In this document: one piece after another, positions 1 through 5,977 of the stretch
Numbering within the stretch: position 1 is the first letter of the stretch
How the letters are laid out: every line of letters begins with the position of its first letter
From: Rhodospira sp.
Lineage (GTDB): Bacteria; Pseudomonadota; Alphaproteobacteria; Rhodospirillales; Rhodospirillaceae
Direction of reading: 5' to 3'
Length of the DNA stretch: 5,977 nt
NCBI GenBank assembly: GCA_028277295.1
Contig: JANQGN010000435.1
Coordinates: 1-5,977, forward strand
The notes under the pieces: model-generated
What the model saw: only the letters and a program-made list of their open reading frames with translations
Databases searched by the model: none
Told to the model about the DNA's origin: nothing
Position numbers and translations under genes: made by a program

Positions 1-99
1 GTGATGGACGCCGATGCGCGTGCCTCCGTTGCTCGGGTCCTTGAGCCGTTGGACACACGGAGGGTACCCGTAAAGATTGGCCGGGACGTGCGTCAATGA
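1..99 (+). CDS. C-terminal end of an unidentified upstream gene (partial)
   Basis: Frame 1 is open from the first base to a TGA at 97-99 and gives 32 residues ending in PVKIGRDVRQ. The 5' part lies outside the window. The stop overlaps the ATG of the aminotransferase gene in an ATGA arrangement. The next two gene junctions use the same kind of overlap, which is the main reason to regard this frame as real coding sequence. The fragment is too short and too featureless to assign to a family. From its position it is probably another gene of the same carbohydrate operon. No Shine-Dalgarno sequence or promoter for the next gene is evident within it. Confidence 0.6.
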   Translation: MMDADARASVARVLEPLDTRRVPVKIGRDVRQ

Positions 100-1196
100 T
101 CCCCCAAACCCTTCCGAAACACACCATCGACGAGGATCGCGCCCTTCTGAACCAGGCGTTCGCCCGCGTCCTGGAGTCCGGGTCCTACATCCTGGGACGC
201 GAGGTGGAGGCGTTCGAGGCCGCCTTCGCCGACTACATCGGCGTCGCCCATGGCATCGGCGTCGCCAACGGCACCGACGCGGTCGAGATTGCCTTGCGCG
301 CCGTGGGACTCCGCGCCGGCGACCGCGTGGCGACAGTCTCCCATACCGCCGTCGCCACCGTGGCCGCGATCCGCGCCCTTGGCGCCGATCCCGTGTTCGT
401 CGACATTGACCCGGCCACCTGCCTGATGGACCTGCATGACCTGGCCCGGCGGATGGCCGCGCGGCCCGTTCAGGCCGTGGTGGCCGTCCATCTGTACGGG
501 GGCATGGTTCCGCCGGAGCCGCTGCGGGCCCTGTGTCGCGCGCATGGCGCGGCGCTGGTCGAGGACTGCGCCCAGGCCCACGGCGCCCGCTGGCGCGACC
601 GCCGAGCCGGCAGCTTCGGCGATGCCGCCGCCTTCAGCTTCTATCCCACCAAGAACCTGGGGGCCATCGGCGACGGCGGCATGGTGACCACCGATGACCC
701 GGACGTGGCCGAAACCGCCCGGATGCTGCGCCAGTACGGCTGGACCGCCGACCGGGTCAGCGCCCTTGAGGGCCTCAACAGTCGCCTGGATCCCATCCAG
801 GCCGCGTTCCTTGGCGTGTTCCTGCACGGACTGGACGCACGCAATGCCCGGCGCCGGGCCATTGCCGCCGCCTATGACCGGGCCCTGGCCGATCTGCCCT
901 TGAGGACACCGGCGGTGGCGCCGGACGTGGAGCCGGTTTACCACCAGTATGTCATCCAGACAGAGCGGCGGGACGCCCTCGCCGCCACCCTGGCCAGCCA
1001 CGGCGTGCGCACCGCCATCCACTATCCGGTTCCGGTGCACCGGCAACCCGCCTACAAGGGCTTTGCCACCGACCTTCCGGCCACCGATCAAGCCGTGACC
1101 CAGATTTTGAGCCTGCCCATGTTCCCGCACATGACCGATGACGACGTTGCGACCGTTATCGACCGGATCAGGGCCTTCTTTTCGCTGAACAAGTGA
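96..1196 (+). CDS. DegT/DnrJ/EryC1/StrS-family PLP-dependent sugar aminotransferase
   Basis: This is a 366-residue protein of the usual length for the family. Members move an amino group, usually from glutamate, onto a keto-sugar nucleotide in the cytoplasm, using pyridoxal phosphate. Visible motifs are NGTDA at 58-62 (cofactor phosphate binding), VEDCAQAHGA at 155-164 with Asp157 expected to contact the PLP ring nitrogen, and SFYPTKNLGAIGDGG at 181-195 with Lys186 as the Schiff-base lysine. LNSRLDPIQAAFL at 227-239 and IHYPVPVHRQPAY at 308-320 are the conserved C-terminal family segments. The ATG at 96 overlaps the upstream stop (ATGA) and gives a normal N-terminus; no strong Shine-Dalgarno sequence is seen, which fits translational coupling. 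The next gene starts inside this stop codon. The family assignment is secure. The substrate (3- or 4-keto hexose, and which NDP) cannot be read from the sequence. Some family members are dehydratases with His in place of Lys, but Lys186 argues for a true aminotransferase. Confidence 0.95.
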   Translation: MIPQTLPKHTIDEDRALLNQAFARVLESGSYILGREVEAFEAAFADYIGVAHGIGVANGTDAVEIALRAVGLRAGDRVATVSHTAVATVAAIRALGADPVFVDIDPATCLMDLHDLARRMAARPVQAVVAVHLYGGMVPPEPLRALCRAHGAALVEDCAQAHGARWRDRRAGSFGDAAAFSFYPTKNLGAIGDGGMVTTDDPDVAETARMLRQYGWTADRVSALEGLNSRLDPIQAAFLGVFLHGLDARNARRRAIAAAYDRALADLPLRTPAVAPDVEPVYHQYVIQTERRDALAATLASHGVRTAIHYPVPVHRQPAYKGFATDLPATDQAVTQILSLPMFPHMTDDDVATVIDRIRAFFSLNK

Positions 1197-3649
1197 CCGT
1201 GCCGATGCCCATCCGCCATTACTGTACGTACTTCGATCACCGCTACCTGTCTCGGGGCTTGGCCCTGATCGAGAGCATCCGACGGTTCGGCCCAGACTCG
1301 CGGTTCCATATCCTGGCCCTGGACCGGAAATGCAAGGAACTGCTCGACGCGCTGGCCATTCCAGGGGTTACAGCCATCCCGCTGGAGGACCTGGAAGCCT
1401 TCGATCCAGAGCTGTTGAAGGCCAGGGACTCGCGGTCGCTGATCGAGTACTACTTTACTTGCACACCGTGCTTCCCTCGCTATCTTCTGAGCACACAACC
1501 GGCGTTGGACGCCGTCACCTATCTGGACGCGGACACCTGGTTCTTCGCGGATCCGGAAACCGTTTTCGCAACCATTGGGGATGCCTCCATCGCCATCACG
1601 CCGCATCGCTTTTCCGAGGACAAGCGGGAGCTGGTGCGGTACGGCGTCTTCAATGTGGGATGGATCACCTGGCGCAACGACGCCGAGGGGCGGCGCTGTC
1701 TGGACGACTACCGCGCCGACTGCGTTGCGTGGTGTCACGACCGTTTGGACGGCGATCGCTTCGCCGATCAGAAGTACCTTGACAAGTGGCCCAACACCTA
1801 CGGCAACCTTTGCATCCTGAGCCATCCCGGCATCAACGCCGCGACGTGGAACATCAACGGCCATGACCTGACCAGGCCAGCCGATGCGATCCTGGTGTCT
1901 GGCGAGCCCCTGGTGTTCTGGCACTACCATGCACTGAAGCAGCTTCCCGACGGCCGCTGGTCGGCGCCCGTCGGTGAGACAGTCCAAACGCGCAATCCCG
2001 ACCTGATGGACCTGGTCATACGTCCGTATGTGACCCGGTTGCAGCACCTCCAGGCCAAGCTGGAACAGCGGTTCGGAGCCTATAAGACAGAGGGCGTGGA
2101 TATCCGCTACAGCCGTGACCGGCCCAGCGCACGCCAGACGCCCTCCCCCCGGGCCGAGCCCGCGACGTCGGCCCCGCCGGGCGGCGGCGGTTATCGGCGC
2201 GTCGACACCGACGAGGCCCGCCGCATCGCCGCCGAGGGGTGGCACTTCGAGGATGTGGCGGCCAGCCAGGCCCGGACGTTCAACGCCTTGATCACCCAGA
2301 TGAAGGCCGGCAGCGTGCGCCGCGACTTCCAGCTCGCCGCCAGCGCCGTCAAAGGGCTGAAGCTGACCACGCCGACCTTGCTGGAGGTGGGCTGTGGCAG
2401 CGGATACTATCGCGACGTCTTCGACCATCTGATCCCGGATACGGTGCGCTACAGCGGTCTGGATTACTCCCCGGCCATGATCGCACTCGCCCGGGAGACC
2501 TATCCGGACGGCGACTTCCATGTGGGCGACGCCGCCCGCCTGCCCTTCCCCGACCGCTCCTTTGACATCGTGTTCAACGGTGTCTCGCTGATGCACATCC
2601 TCGATTACGAGGCCGCCATTCAGGAATCCCGGCGTGTGGCGTCCCAGTATGTGATTCTGCACACGGCGGTGCTGCGCCGCTCCGGCCCCCCTGTCCACCT
2701 TGTCAAGAACGCCTATGGGCGGCCGGTCATTGAGGTGATCCTCAGCGAAACCGAGTTGCGCCGGCTGCTGGCCAAGCACGGCCTTCACATCGTTGGCGCC
2801 GCCCCAAGCATCTCATATGACCTGTCCCGGGTCCTCGGCGAGCCCACCCACACGCGCACCTTCGTCTGCGACGTGCGCGGCCCCGCGCCAAACCCCGCGA
2901 TGACCATGCTCAACCTGGGATGCGGCAACCGGTTTCACGGCGGATGGGTCAACATGGACCTGGCCGCCACGCATCCCGCCGTCATGCCCTACAACATCCT
3001 GGGCGGCATTCCGTACCCGGACGCGTCCATGGACGTCGTCTACCATTCGCACATGCTGGAGCATCTGCCGAAATGGAAGGCGCCAGCCTTCCTGGCCGAA
3101 TGCGCGCGGGTCCTGCGCCCCGGCGGCATCGTGCGTGTGGCGATTCCCGATCTGGAGACCATTTGCCGGCTGTACCTGCAGTCCATGACCGCCGCCCTGG
3201 ACGGGGATCCCGAAGCCGAAGGGCGCTACGACTGGATCATGATGGAACTGGTCGACCAGATGGTTCGCGTCGAAAGCGGCGGCGAGATGGCGCGTCATTG
3301 GCAGCAGACCCCCCTTCCGTCCAGGGACTTCGTGGTCTCTCGGGTCGGCCCATCGCTGACCGGTCTGCTGGACCAGGTGGAGGCGCGGGGACCGCGCCCC
3401 AGCCCGCCCCACCGGGACCCGTCGCCAGAGGCGGTCGGCACCTTCCGCCAGAAAGGCGAGGTGCACCAGTGGATGTATGACCGGTTCTCGCTGGGCCGCC
3501 TGCTGCGTCAGGCCGGTTTCGCCGAGGCCCGCGTTGTCGAGGCCCATGAATCGAGCATCCCCGGGTTCGTCGACCACCAGTTGGACACCGACGCCGAGGG
3601 CCGCGTCCGCAAGCCGGACTCCCTCTTCATGGAGGCCCGCCGCGCATGA
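1193..3649 (+). CDS. Three-domain protein: GT-A (GT8-like) glycosyltransferase + two SAM methyltransferase domains
   Basis: This is an 818-residue cytoplasmic protein with no signal peptide or membrane segment. Residues 6 to about 295 look like a GT-A glycosyltransferase: LDADTWFF with the DxD metal/nucleotide-sugar motif at Asp112-Asp114, NVGWITW at 154-160, DQKYLDKWP at 192-200, and WHYHALKQ at 243-250, resembling the late His/Lys motif of GT8-type enzymes. A Pro/Gly/Ala-rich linker covers about 308-334. Residues 340-560 form a class I methyltransferase: LLEVGCGSG at 396-404, Asp424 as the acidic end of strand 2, GDAARLPF at 445-452. Residues 570-818 form a second methyltransferase of another subtype: LNLGCGNR at 573-580, Asp589, SHMLEHL at 619-625, LRPGGIVRVAIPDLE at 641-655, HQWMYDRFSLGRLLRQAGF at 758-776. 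A Pro-rich stretch lies at 731-746. The GTG start at 1193 overlaps the previous TGA; ATG 1205 is an alternative. Inferred role: transfer of a sugar plus methylation of sugar or glycan. The exact GT family and methylation targets are uncertain. Confidence 0.9.
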   Translation: MTVPMPIRHYCTYFDHRYLSRGLALIESIRRFGPDSRFHILALDRKCKELLDALAIPGVTAIPLEDLEAFDPELLKARDSRSLIEYYFTCTPCFPRYLLSTQPALDAVTYLDADTWFFADPETVFATIGDASIAITPHRFSEDKRELVRYGVFNVGWITWRNDAEGRRCLDDYRADCVAWCHDRLDGDRFADQKYLDKWPNTYGNLCILSHPGINAATWNINGHDLTRPADAILVSGEPLVFWHYHALKQLPDGRWSAPVGETVQTRNPDLMDLVIRPYVTRLQHLQAKLEQRFGAYKTEGVDIRYSRDRPSARQTPSPRAEPATSAPPGGGGYRRVDTDEARRIAAEGWHFEDVAASQARTFNALITQMKAGSVRRDFQLAASAVKGLKLTTPTLLEVGCGSGYYRDVFDHLIPDTVRYSGLDYSPAMIALARETYPDGDFHVGDAARLPFPDRSFDIVFNGVSLMHILDYEAAIQESRRVASQYVILHTAVLRRSGPPVHLVKNAYGRPVIEVILSETELRRLLAKHGLHIVGAAPSISYDLSRVLGEPTHTRTFVCDVRGPAPNPAMTMLNLGCGNRFHGGWVNMDLAATHPAVMPYNILGGIPYPDASMDVVYHSHMLEHLPKWKAPAFLAECARVLRPGGIVRVAIPDLETICRLYLQSMTAALDGDPEAEGRYDWIMMELVDQMVRVESGGEMARHWQQTPLPSRDFVVSRVGPSLTGLLDQVEARGPRPSPPHRDPSPEAVGTFRQKGEVHQWMYDRFSLGRLLRQAGFAEARVVEAHESSIPGFVDHQLDTDAEGRVRKPDSLFMEARRA
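3631..3635 (+). promoter_or_regulatory. Shine-Dalgarno sequence for the SDR gene
   Basis: GGAGG lies ten bases before the ATG at 3646, inside the last codons of the preceding gene. It is the only strong Shine-Dalgarno match at any gene start in the window. It supports the 3646 start and suggests the SDR can be initiated by new ribosomes as well as by coupling through the ATGA overlap. Confidence 0.6.
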
Positions 3650-4671
3650 CCCCCGCCCCCACTCCGGCCCCCGCCCCGGCCCGCTGGGCGTTCGACAGCT
3701 TCGCCGGCCGCGAGGTGCTGATCATCGGCGGCCTGGGATTCATCGGCTCCAACCTGGCGCACCGGCTGGTGGAGGTGGGGGCGCGGGTCTCGCTGGTGGA
3801 CAGCATGAACCCGCTCTATGGCGGCAATCTGCGCAACATCGCGGGCATCGAGAACCGGGTCACCGTCAACATCTCCGACATCCGCGACCGGCATAGCCTG
3901 CCCTACCTGGTGCGCGGCAAGGCGTTCATCTTCAATCTGGCCGGCCAGACCAGCCACATGGACTCCATGACCGACCCGTTCACCGACTTGGAGATCAACG
4001 CGGCGGCCCAGTTGTCGCTGCTGGAGGTGTGCCGGGCCCATGCCGCCGACGCCCGCCTGGTGTTCGCCTCCACCCGACAGCTTTATGGCCGTCCCCAGTA
4101 CCTGCCCGTGGACGAGAAACACCCCATCAAGCCGGTGGACGTGAACGGAATCAACAAGCTGTCCGGCGAGTTCTACCATATCCTCTACGACGAGGTTTAT
4201 GATCTGCGGGCCACGGTGCTGCGCCTCACCAACACCTATGGGCCGCGCATGCGGGTCAAGGACGCCCGCCAGACCTTCCTTGGCATCTGGTTCAAGCTGG
4301 CGCTGGAAGGCCGGCCGTTCGAAGTGTGGGGCGGCGAGCAGAAGCGGGACTACAGCTACATCGACGACGTGGTGGAGGCTCTGCTCATTGCCGCCCTCGA
4401 CGAGCGGTCGCGGGGAACGATCTACAACGTGGGCGGTCACGAGGTGCTGTCGCTGATGGAGACGGCCGAAATTGTCAACCGCGTGTTCGGCGACAGCGGC
4501 TTGGTCCAGAAAACGTACCCACCAGAACGCAAAAAAATAGACATCGGCGACTACTATTCAGACAGCACATTGTTCGAGAGCCGAACGGGTTGGTCACCCA
4601 AAGTCGATTTTGAGGACGGGGTGCGGCGCACTTTGGACTACTACAAGACCGAACTTGAACACTATCTTTGA
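3646..4671 (+). CDS. Extended-SDR NAD-dependent epimerase/dehydratase-like protein lacking the catalytic Tyr
   Basis: This is a 341-residue protein of normal length for nucleotide-sugar epimerases and dehydratases. After a short Pro/Ala tail (MTPAPTPAPAPARW) come VLIIGGLGFIGS at 24-35 (NAD(P)-binding Gly motif), Asp52 at the end of strand 2 (typical of NAD contact), NLAGQTSH at 97-104, ASTRQLYG at 141-148 with Ser142/Thr143 in the catalytic Ser/Thr region, RLTNTYGPRM at 193-202, RDYSYIDDVVEALL at 234-247 and YNVGGHEVLSL at 260-270. The usual YxxxK appears as VNGINK (166-171): Lys171 is kept, but the Tyr position is Asn167. Flanking sequence stays typical, so a frameshift is unlikely. The ATG at 3646 overlaps the previous stop, has GGAGG upstream, and is the only start that keeps the whole nucleotide-binding motif. 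The last 60 codons are unusually AT-rich. Possible roles are an epimerase, a dehydratase with altered chemistry, or a non-catalytic sugar-nucleotide binder. The SDR fold is certain; the reaction is not. Confidence 0.92.
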   Translation: MTPAPTPAPAPARWAFDSFAGREVLIIGGLGFIGSNLAHRLVEVGARVSLVDSMNPLYGGNLRNIAGIENRVTVNISDIRDRHSLPYLVRGKAFIFNLAGQTSHMDSMTDPFTDLEINAAAQLSLLEVCRAHAADARLVFASTRQLYGRPQYLPVDEKHPIKPVDVNGINKLSGEFYHILYDEVYDLRATVLRLTNTYGPRMRVKDARQTFLGIWFKLALEGRPFEVWGGEQKRDYSYIDDVVEALLIAALDERSRGTIYNVGGHEVLSLMETAEIVNRVFGDSGLVQKTYPPERKKIDIGDYYSDSTLFESRTGWSPKVDFEDGVRRTLDYYKTELEHYL

Positions 4672-4696
4672 CTTTTTCCCGGGAACGCATGAATCC

Positions 4697-5767
4697 ATGA
4701 AGATTTTTCAGGTCGAAACGTTTTATGCTCCGTTTCTGGATGCCGCATACCGCAATCCCTCCCTGGCCCAGGCATCCTATGCCGAGCAGGTGACCCACCT
4801 CCTGGACAGCGGCTTTTCGGCCGGGCACATGGTCACGCCCTACCTGCCGGCCCTGGGGCACGAGGCGTTCACCTGCATCGGCAATTGCGTGCCGCTCCAG
4901 AAAACATGGCTGCGCGAAACCCTGTCCGAGGCAGACCTGAAGAAGGGCTACACCCTCAAGCAGGTGATGGCGATGCAAATCGAGGCATTCCAGCCTGACA
5001 TCCTCTACGCCTCCGACCCCACATTCCTTGACTCCAGCCTCATCGCCACCCTGACCCACAAGCCAAAGCTGTGTGTCGCCTGGCGGGCGGCGCCCACCGC
5101 AAGCACCGTCGACCTGTCGGGGTTCGACCTCACCCTGACCAGCGACCCCAGCTTCCGGGCCATCTGCGAACGGCTGGGCGCCCGCCGCATCGCGTATCAT
5201 TTTCCCGGCCATCCCCAATGGGTGAACGGCCACCTCGGCGCGCTGGAAACCGAGTACGACATTGTGTTCTCGGGCCAGGTCGGCGGCCTGCACAAGAAAC
5301 GGGTTCAGGCGCTGGAGAGCATTCTTCCGGCGCTGACCGCCCATGGCCTGCGGGTCGGCCTGTTCGCGCTCGGCTCCTTTCCCAACAATCCTTACCTCAA
5401 CGGCCTGAACAAGGGTCCCCGGTTCGGTCTGGACATGTACCGGGTGCTGCGCCAGGCGCGCATGACCCTGAACATTGTCATCGATACCGCCAGCCCCAAC
5501 GGCATCAACATGCGTCATTTCGAGGCCGCCGGCGTGGGCAGCCTGATGGTGGGCTGTGGGGCGCGACACAATATCGTCTTCGAGGCCGGGACCGAGTGTG
5601 TCTGCCAGGAACGCGTCGGCGAGACCATCGACCAGATCCTGATGCTGATGGAAAAGCCCAGGCTCTTGGAGTGGATCGCCGCCAACGGTCACCGCAAGTG
5701 CATGGCCGAGTATGAGATGACGATCCGCACTCAACGCTTCCTGGAGCTGTGCGAGGCGGTCCTCTAG
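4697..5767 (+). CDS. GT-B glycosyltransferase, CgeB/YkvP-like (glycosyl transferases group 1 type)
   Basis: The protein is 356 residues from the ATG at 4697 (MKIFQVETFY). It appears to have two Rossmann-like halves. The N-terminal half runs to about residue 170 and includes FQPDILYASDP at 98-108. The C-terminal half starts at YDIVFSGQVGG (187-197). SPNGINMRHFEAAGVGSLMV at 266-285 is the signature region of CgeB/YkvP-like transferases, where the Glu (Glu276) is expected to bind the donor nucleotide-sugar ribose or diphosphate. FEAGTECV follows at 295-302. No signal peptide or membrane segment is seen. The gene lies 25 bases after the SDR stop with only a weak GGGAA (4681-4685) upstream. A three-codon ATG-AAT-CCA-TGA at 4689-4700 ends within the chosen start. 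An upstream in-frame TTG at 4610 would add 29 residues read through the SDR gene's end, and these do not resemble protein sequence. The likely role is the last sugar transfer step of the operon; donor and acceptor are unknown. Confidence 0.88.
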   Translation: MKIFQVETFYAPFLDAAYRNPSLAQASYAEQVTHLLDSGFSAGHMVTPYLPALGHEAFTCIGNCVPLQKTWLRETLSEADLKKGYTLKQVMAMQIEAFQPDILYASDPTFLDSSLIATLTHKPKLCVAWRAAPTASTVDLSGFDLTLTSDPSFRAICERLGARRIAYHFPGHPQWVNGHLGALETEYDIVFSGQVGGLHKKRVQALESILPALTAHGLRVGLFALGSFPNNPYLNGLNKGPRFGLDMYRVLRQARMTLNIVIDTASPNGINMRHFEAAGVGSLMVGCGARHNIVFEAGTECVCQERVGETIDQILMLMEKPRLLEWIAANGHRKCMAEYEMTIRTQRFLELCEAVL

Positions 5768-5780
5768 GACGGATCACACC

Positions 5781-5811
5781 TCGTTTGACCCCCGCCGTTC
5801 GGGTCAAACGA
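5781..5811. terminator. Perfect 11-bp inverted repeat, candidate operon terminator
   Basis: TCGTTTGACCC (5781-5791) and GGGTCAAACGA (5801-5811) are exact reverse complements around a 9-base loop. The dyad begins 14 bases after the stop of the CgeB-like gene and sits before a probable convergent gene, where a terminator, possibly bidirectional, is expected. There is no T-tract after the hairpin on either strand, so it is not a textbook intrinsic terminator. It could be an RNA-stabilising hairpin, a factor-assisted terminator or a protein-binding dyad. Confidence 0.5.
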
Positions 5812-5894
5812 AAAGCGTATTTCCGCCCTCACACTCTACCGAAGCCCGTGGTCCCCTCTTGACACGCCGTCGGGGCCGCCGCGACGACGTGGCC
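5812..5894. other. Intergenic sequence between convergent genes
   Basis: No convincing gene is seen here. A minor dyad, CGTCG (5868-5872) with CGACG (5882-5886) and a 9-base loop, lies just beyond the probable minus-strand stop and could be a weak 3'-end hairpin for that gene. A TTGACA at 5859-5864 lacks a partner -10 box at normal spacing. Confidence 0.4.
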
Positions 5895-5977
5895 TCACGG
5901 CCGTATCAAACGGCGAATCATGTCGAGCTGTTTGTCAAAGCACAGGCGCAAATCATAGCGATCCTGGATCGTCTTGC
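5895..5977 (-). CDS. C-terminal end of an unidentified convergent gene (partial)
   Basis: Read on the minus strand, codons from 5975 down to a TGA at 5897-5895 give 26 residues ending in CFDKQLDMIRRLIRP. The end is a charged, amphipathic-looking helix plausible as a protein C-terminus, and about 18 of 26 codons end in G or C, as expected in this genome. The start lies beyond the window. The plus strand is also open here, from a TTG at 5859 or GTG at 5889, giving VELFVKAQAQIIAILDRL near the edge, with poorer third-position GC (about 16 of 29). The minus-strand reading is therefore preferred but not certain. No family can be assigned. Confidence 0.45.
   Translation of the reverse strand, partial: KTIQDRYDLRLCFDKQLDMIRRLIRP

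Noticed and set aside
93..1130. 345-codon minus-strand open frame opposite the aminotransferase
   Set aside because: It is a Gly/His/Ala-rich shadow with no domain features, and the plus-strand aminotransferase motifs are unambiguous.
1088..2788. 566-codon minus-strand open frame opposite the fusion gene
   Set aside because: Long antisense frames are common in GC-rich genes. The translation has no recognisable motifs, while the plus strand carries clear glycosyltransferase and methyltransferase motifs.
3650..3681. C-rich low-complexity tract as a repeat or regulatory element
   Set aside because: It simply encodes the Pro/Ala tail at the SDR N-terminus and has no regular repeat unit.
4531..4537. 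Run of seven A as a programmed -1 frameshift or transcript-slippage site
   Set aside because: The -1 frame ends at about 4613 and only truncates and alters the SDR C-terminus. No stimulatory structure was evident, and the zero frame gives a normal full-length SDR.
4610..4696. N-terminal extension of the CgeB-like protein from TTG 4610
   Set aside because: It would overlap the SDR gene by 62 bases, and its residues are the SDR gene's end read in another frame. MKIFQVETFY from ATG 4697 is a typical start for this family.
4475..5734. 419-codon minus-strand open frame opposite the CgeB-like gene
   Set aside because: It covers the end of the SDR gene and most of the glycosyltransferase gene without any recognisable domain; it is an antisense shadow.
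5859..5864. TTGACA as a -35 promoter box
   Set aside because: The hexamer 17 bases downstream is CGACGA, with no resemblance to a -10 box, and no better one sits at 16-18 base spacing.

Overview
The window is about 6 kb of GC-rich DNA with an uninterrupted run of plus-strand genes for surface-carbohydrate biosynthesis. Base composition, codon use and gene style fit an alphaproteobacterium, perhaps of the Rhodospirillum/Magnetospirillum/Azospirillum type. That assignment is inferred from style and does not rest on a marker gene.

Layout: (1) 1-99, the last 32 codons of an unidentified upstream gene. (2) 96-1196, a DegT/DnrJ/EryC1/StrS-family PLP-dependent sugar aminotransferase with all its main motifs. 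(3) 1193-3649, one 818-residue protein with an N-terminal GT-A (GT8-like) glycosyltransferase followed by two different class I SAM methyltransferase domains. (4) 3646-4671, an extended-SDR nucleotide-sugar epimerase/dehydratase-like protein in which the usual catalytic Tyr of YxxxK is Asn. (5) 4697-5767, a GT-B, CgeB/YkvP-like glycosyltransferase. (6) 5768-5894, a non-coding gap with an 11-bp perfect dyad. (7) 5895-5977, the probable C-terminal end of a convergent minus-strand gene.

The first four plus-strand genes are joined by 4-base start/stop overlaps (ATGA at 96, GTGA at 1193, ATGA at 3646). Only 25 bases separate the SDR from the last glycosyltransferase gene. This is an operon, probably translationally coupled, that ends at or near the dyad at 5781-5811. 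No promoter is visible inside it, so transcription presumably starts upstream of the window.

Inferred joint role: the SDR and aminotransferase would prepare or modify an NDP-sugar (a keto-sugar converted to an amino-sugar). The two glycosyltransferases would add sugars to a glycan such as O-antigen, capsule/EPS or a glycoprotein, and the methyltransferase domains would methylate the sugar or glycan end. The sequence does not show the actual sugar or acceptor.

The points most worth a second look are the GT-MT-MT fusion, the Tyr-to-Asn change in an otherwise well-kept SDR, and a sharp drop to about 47% GC across the SDR/glycosyltransferase junction (4501-4740).
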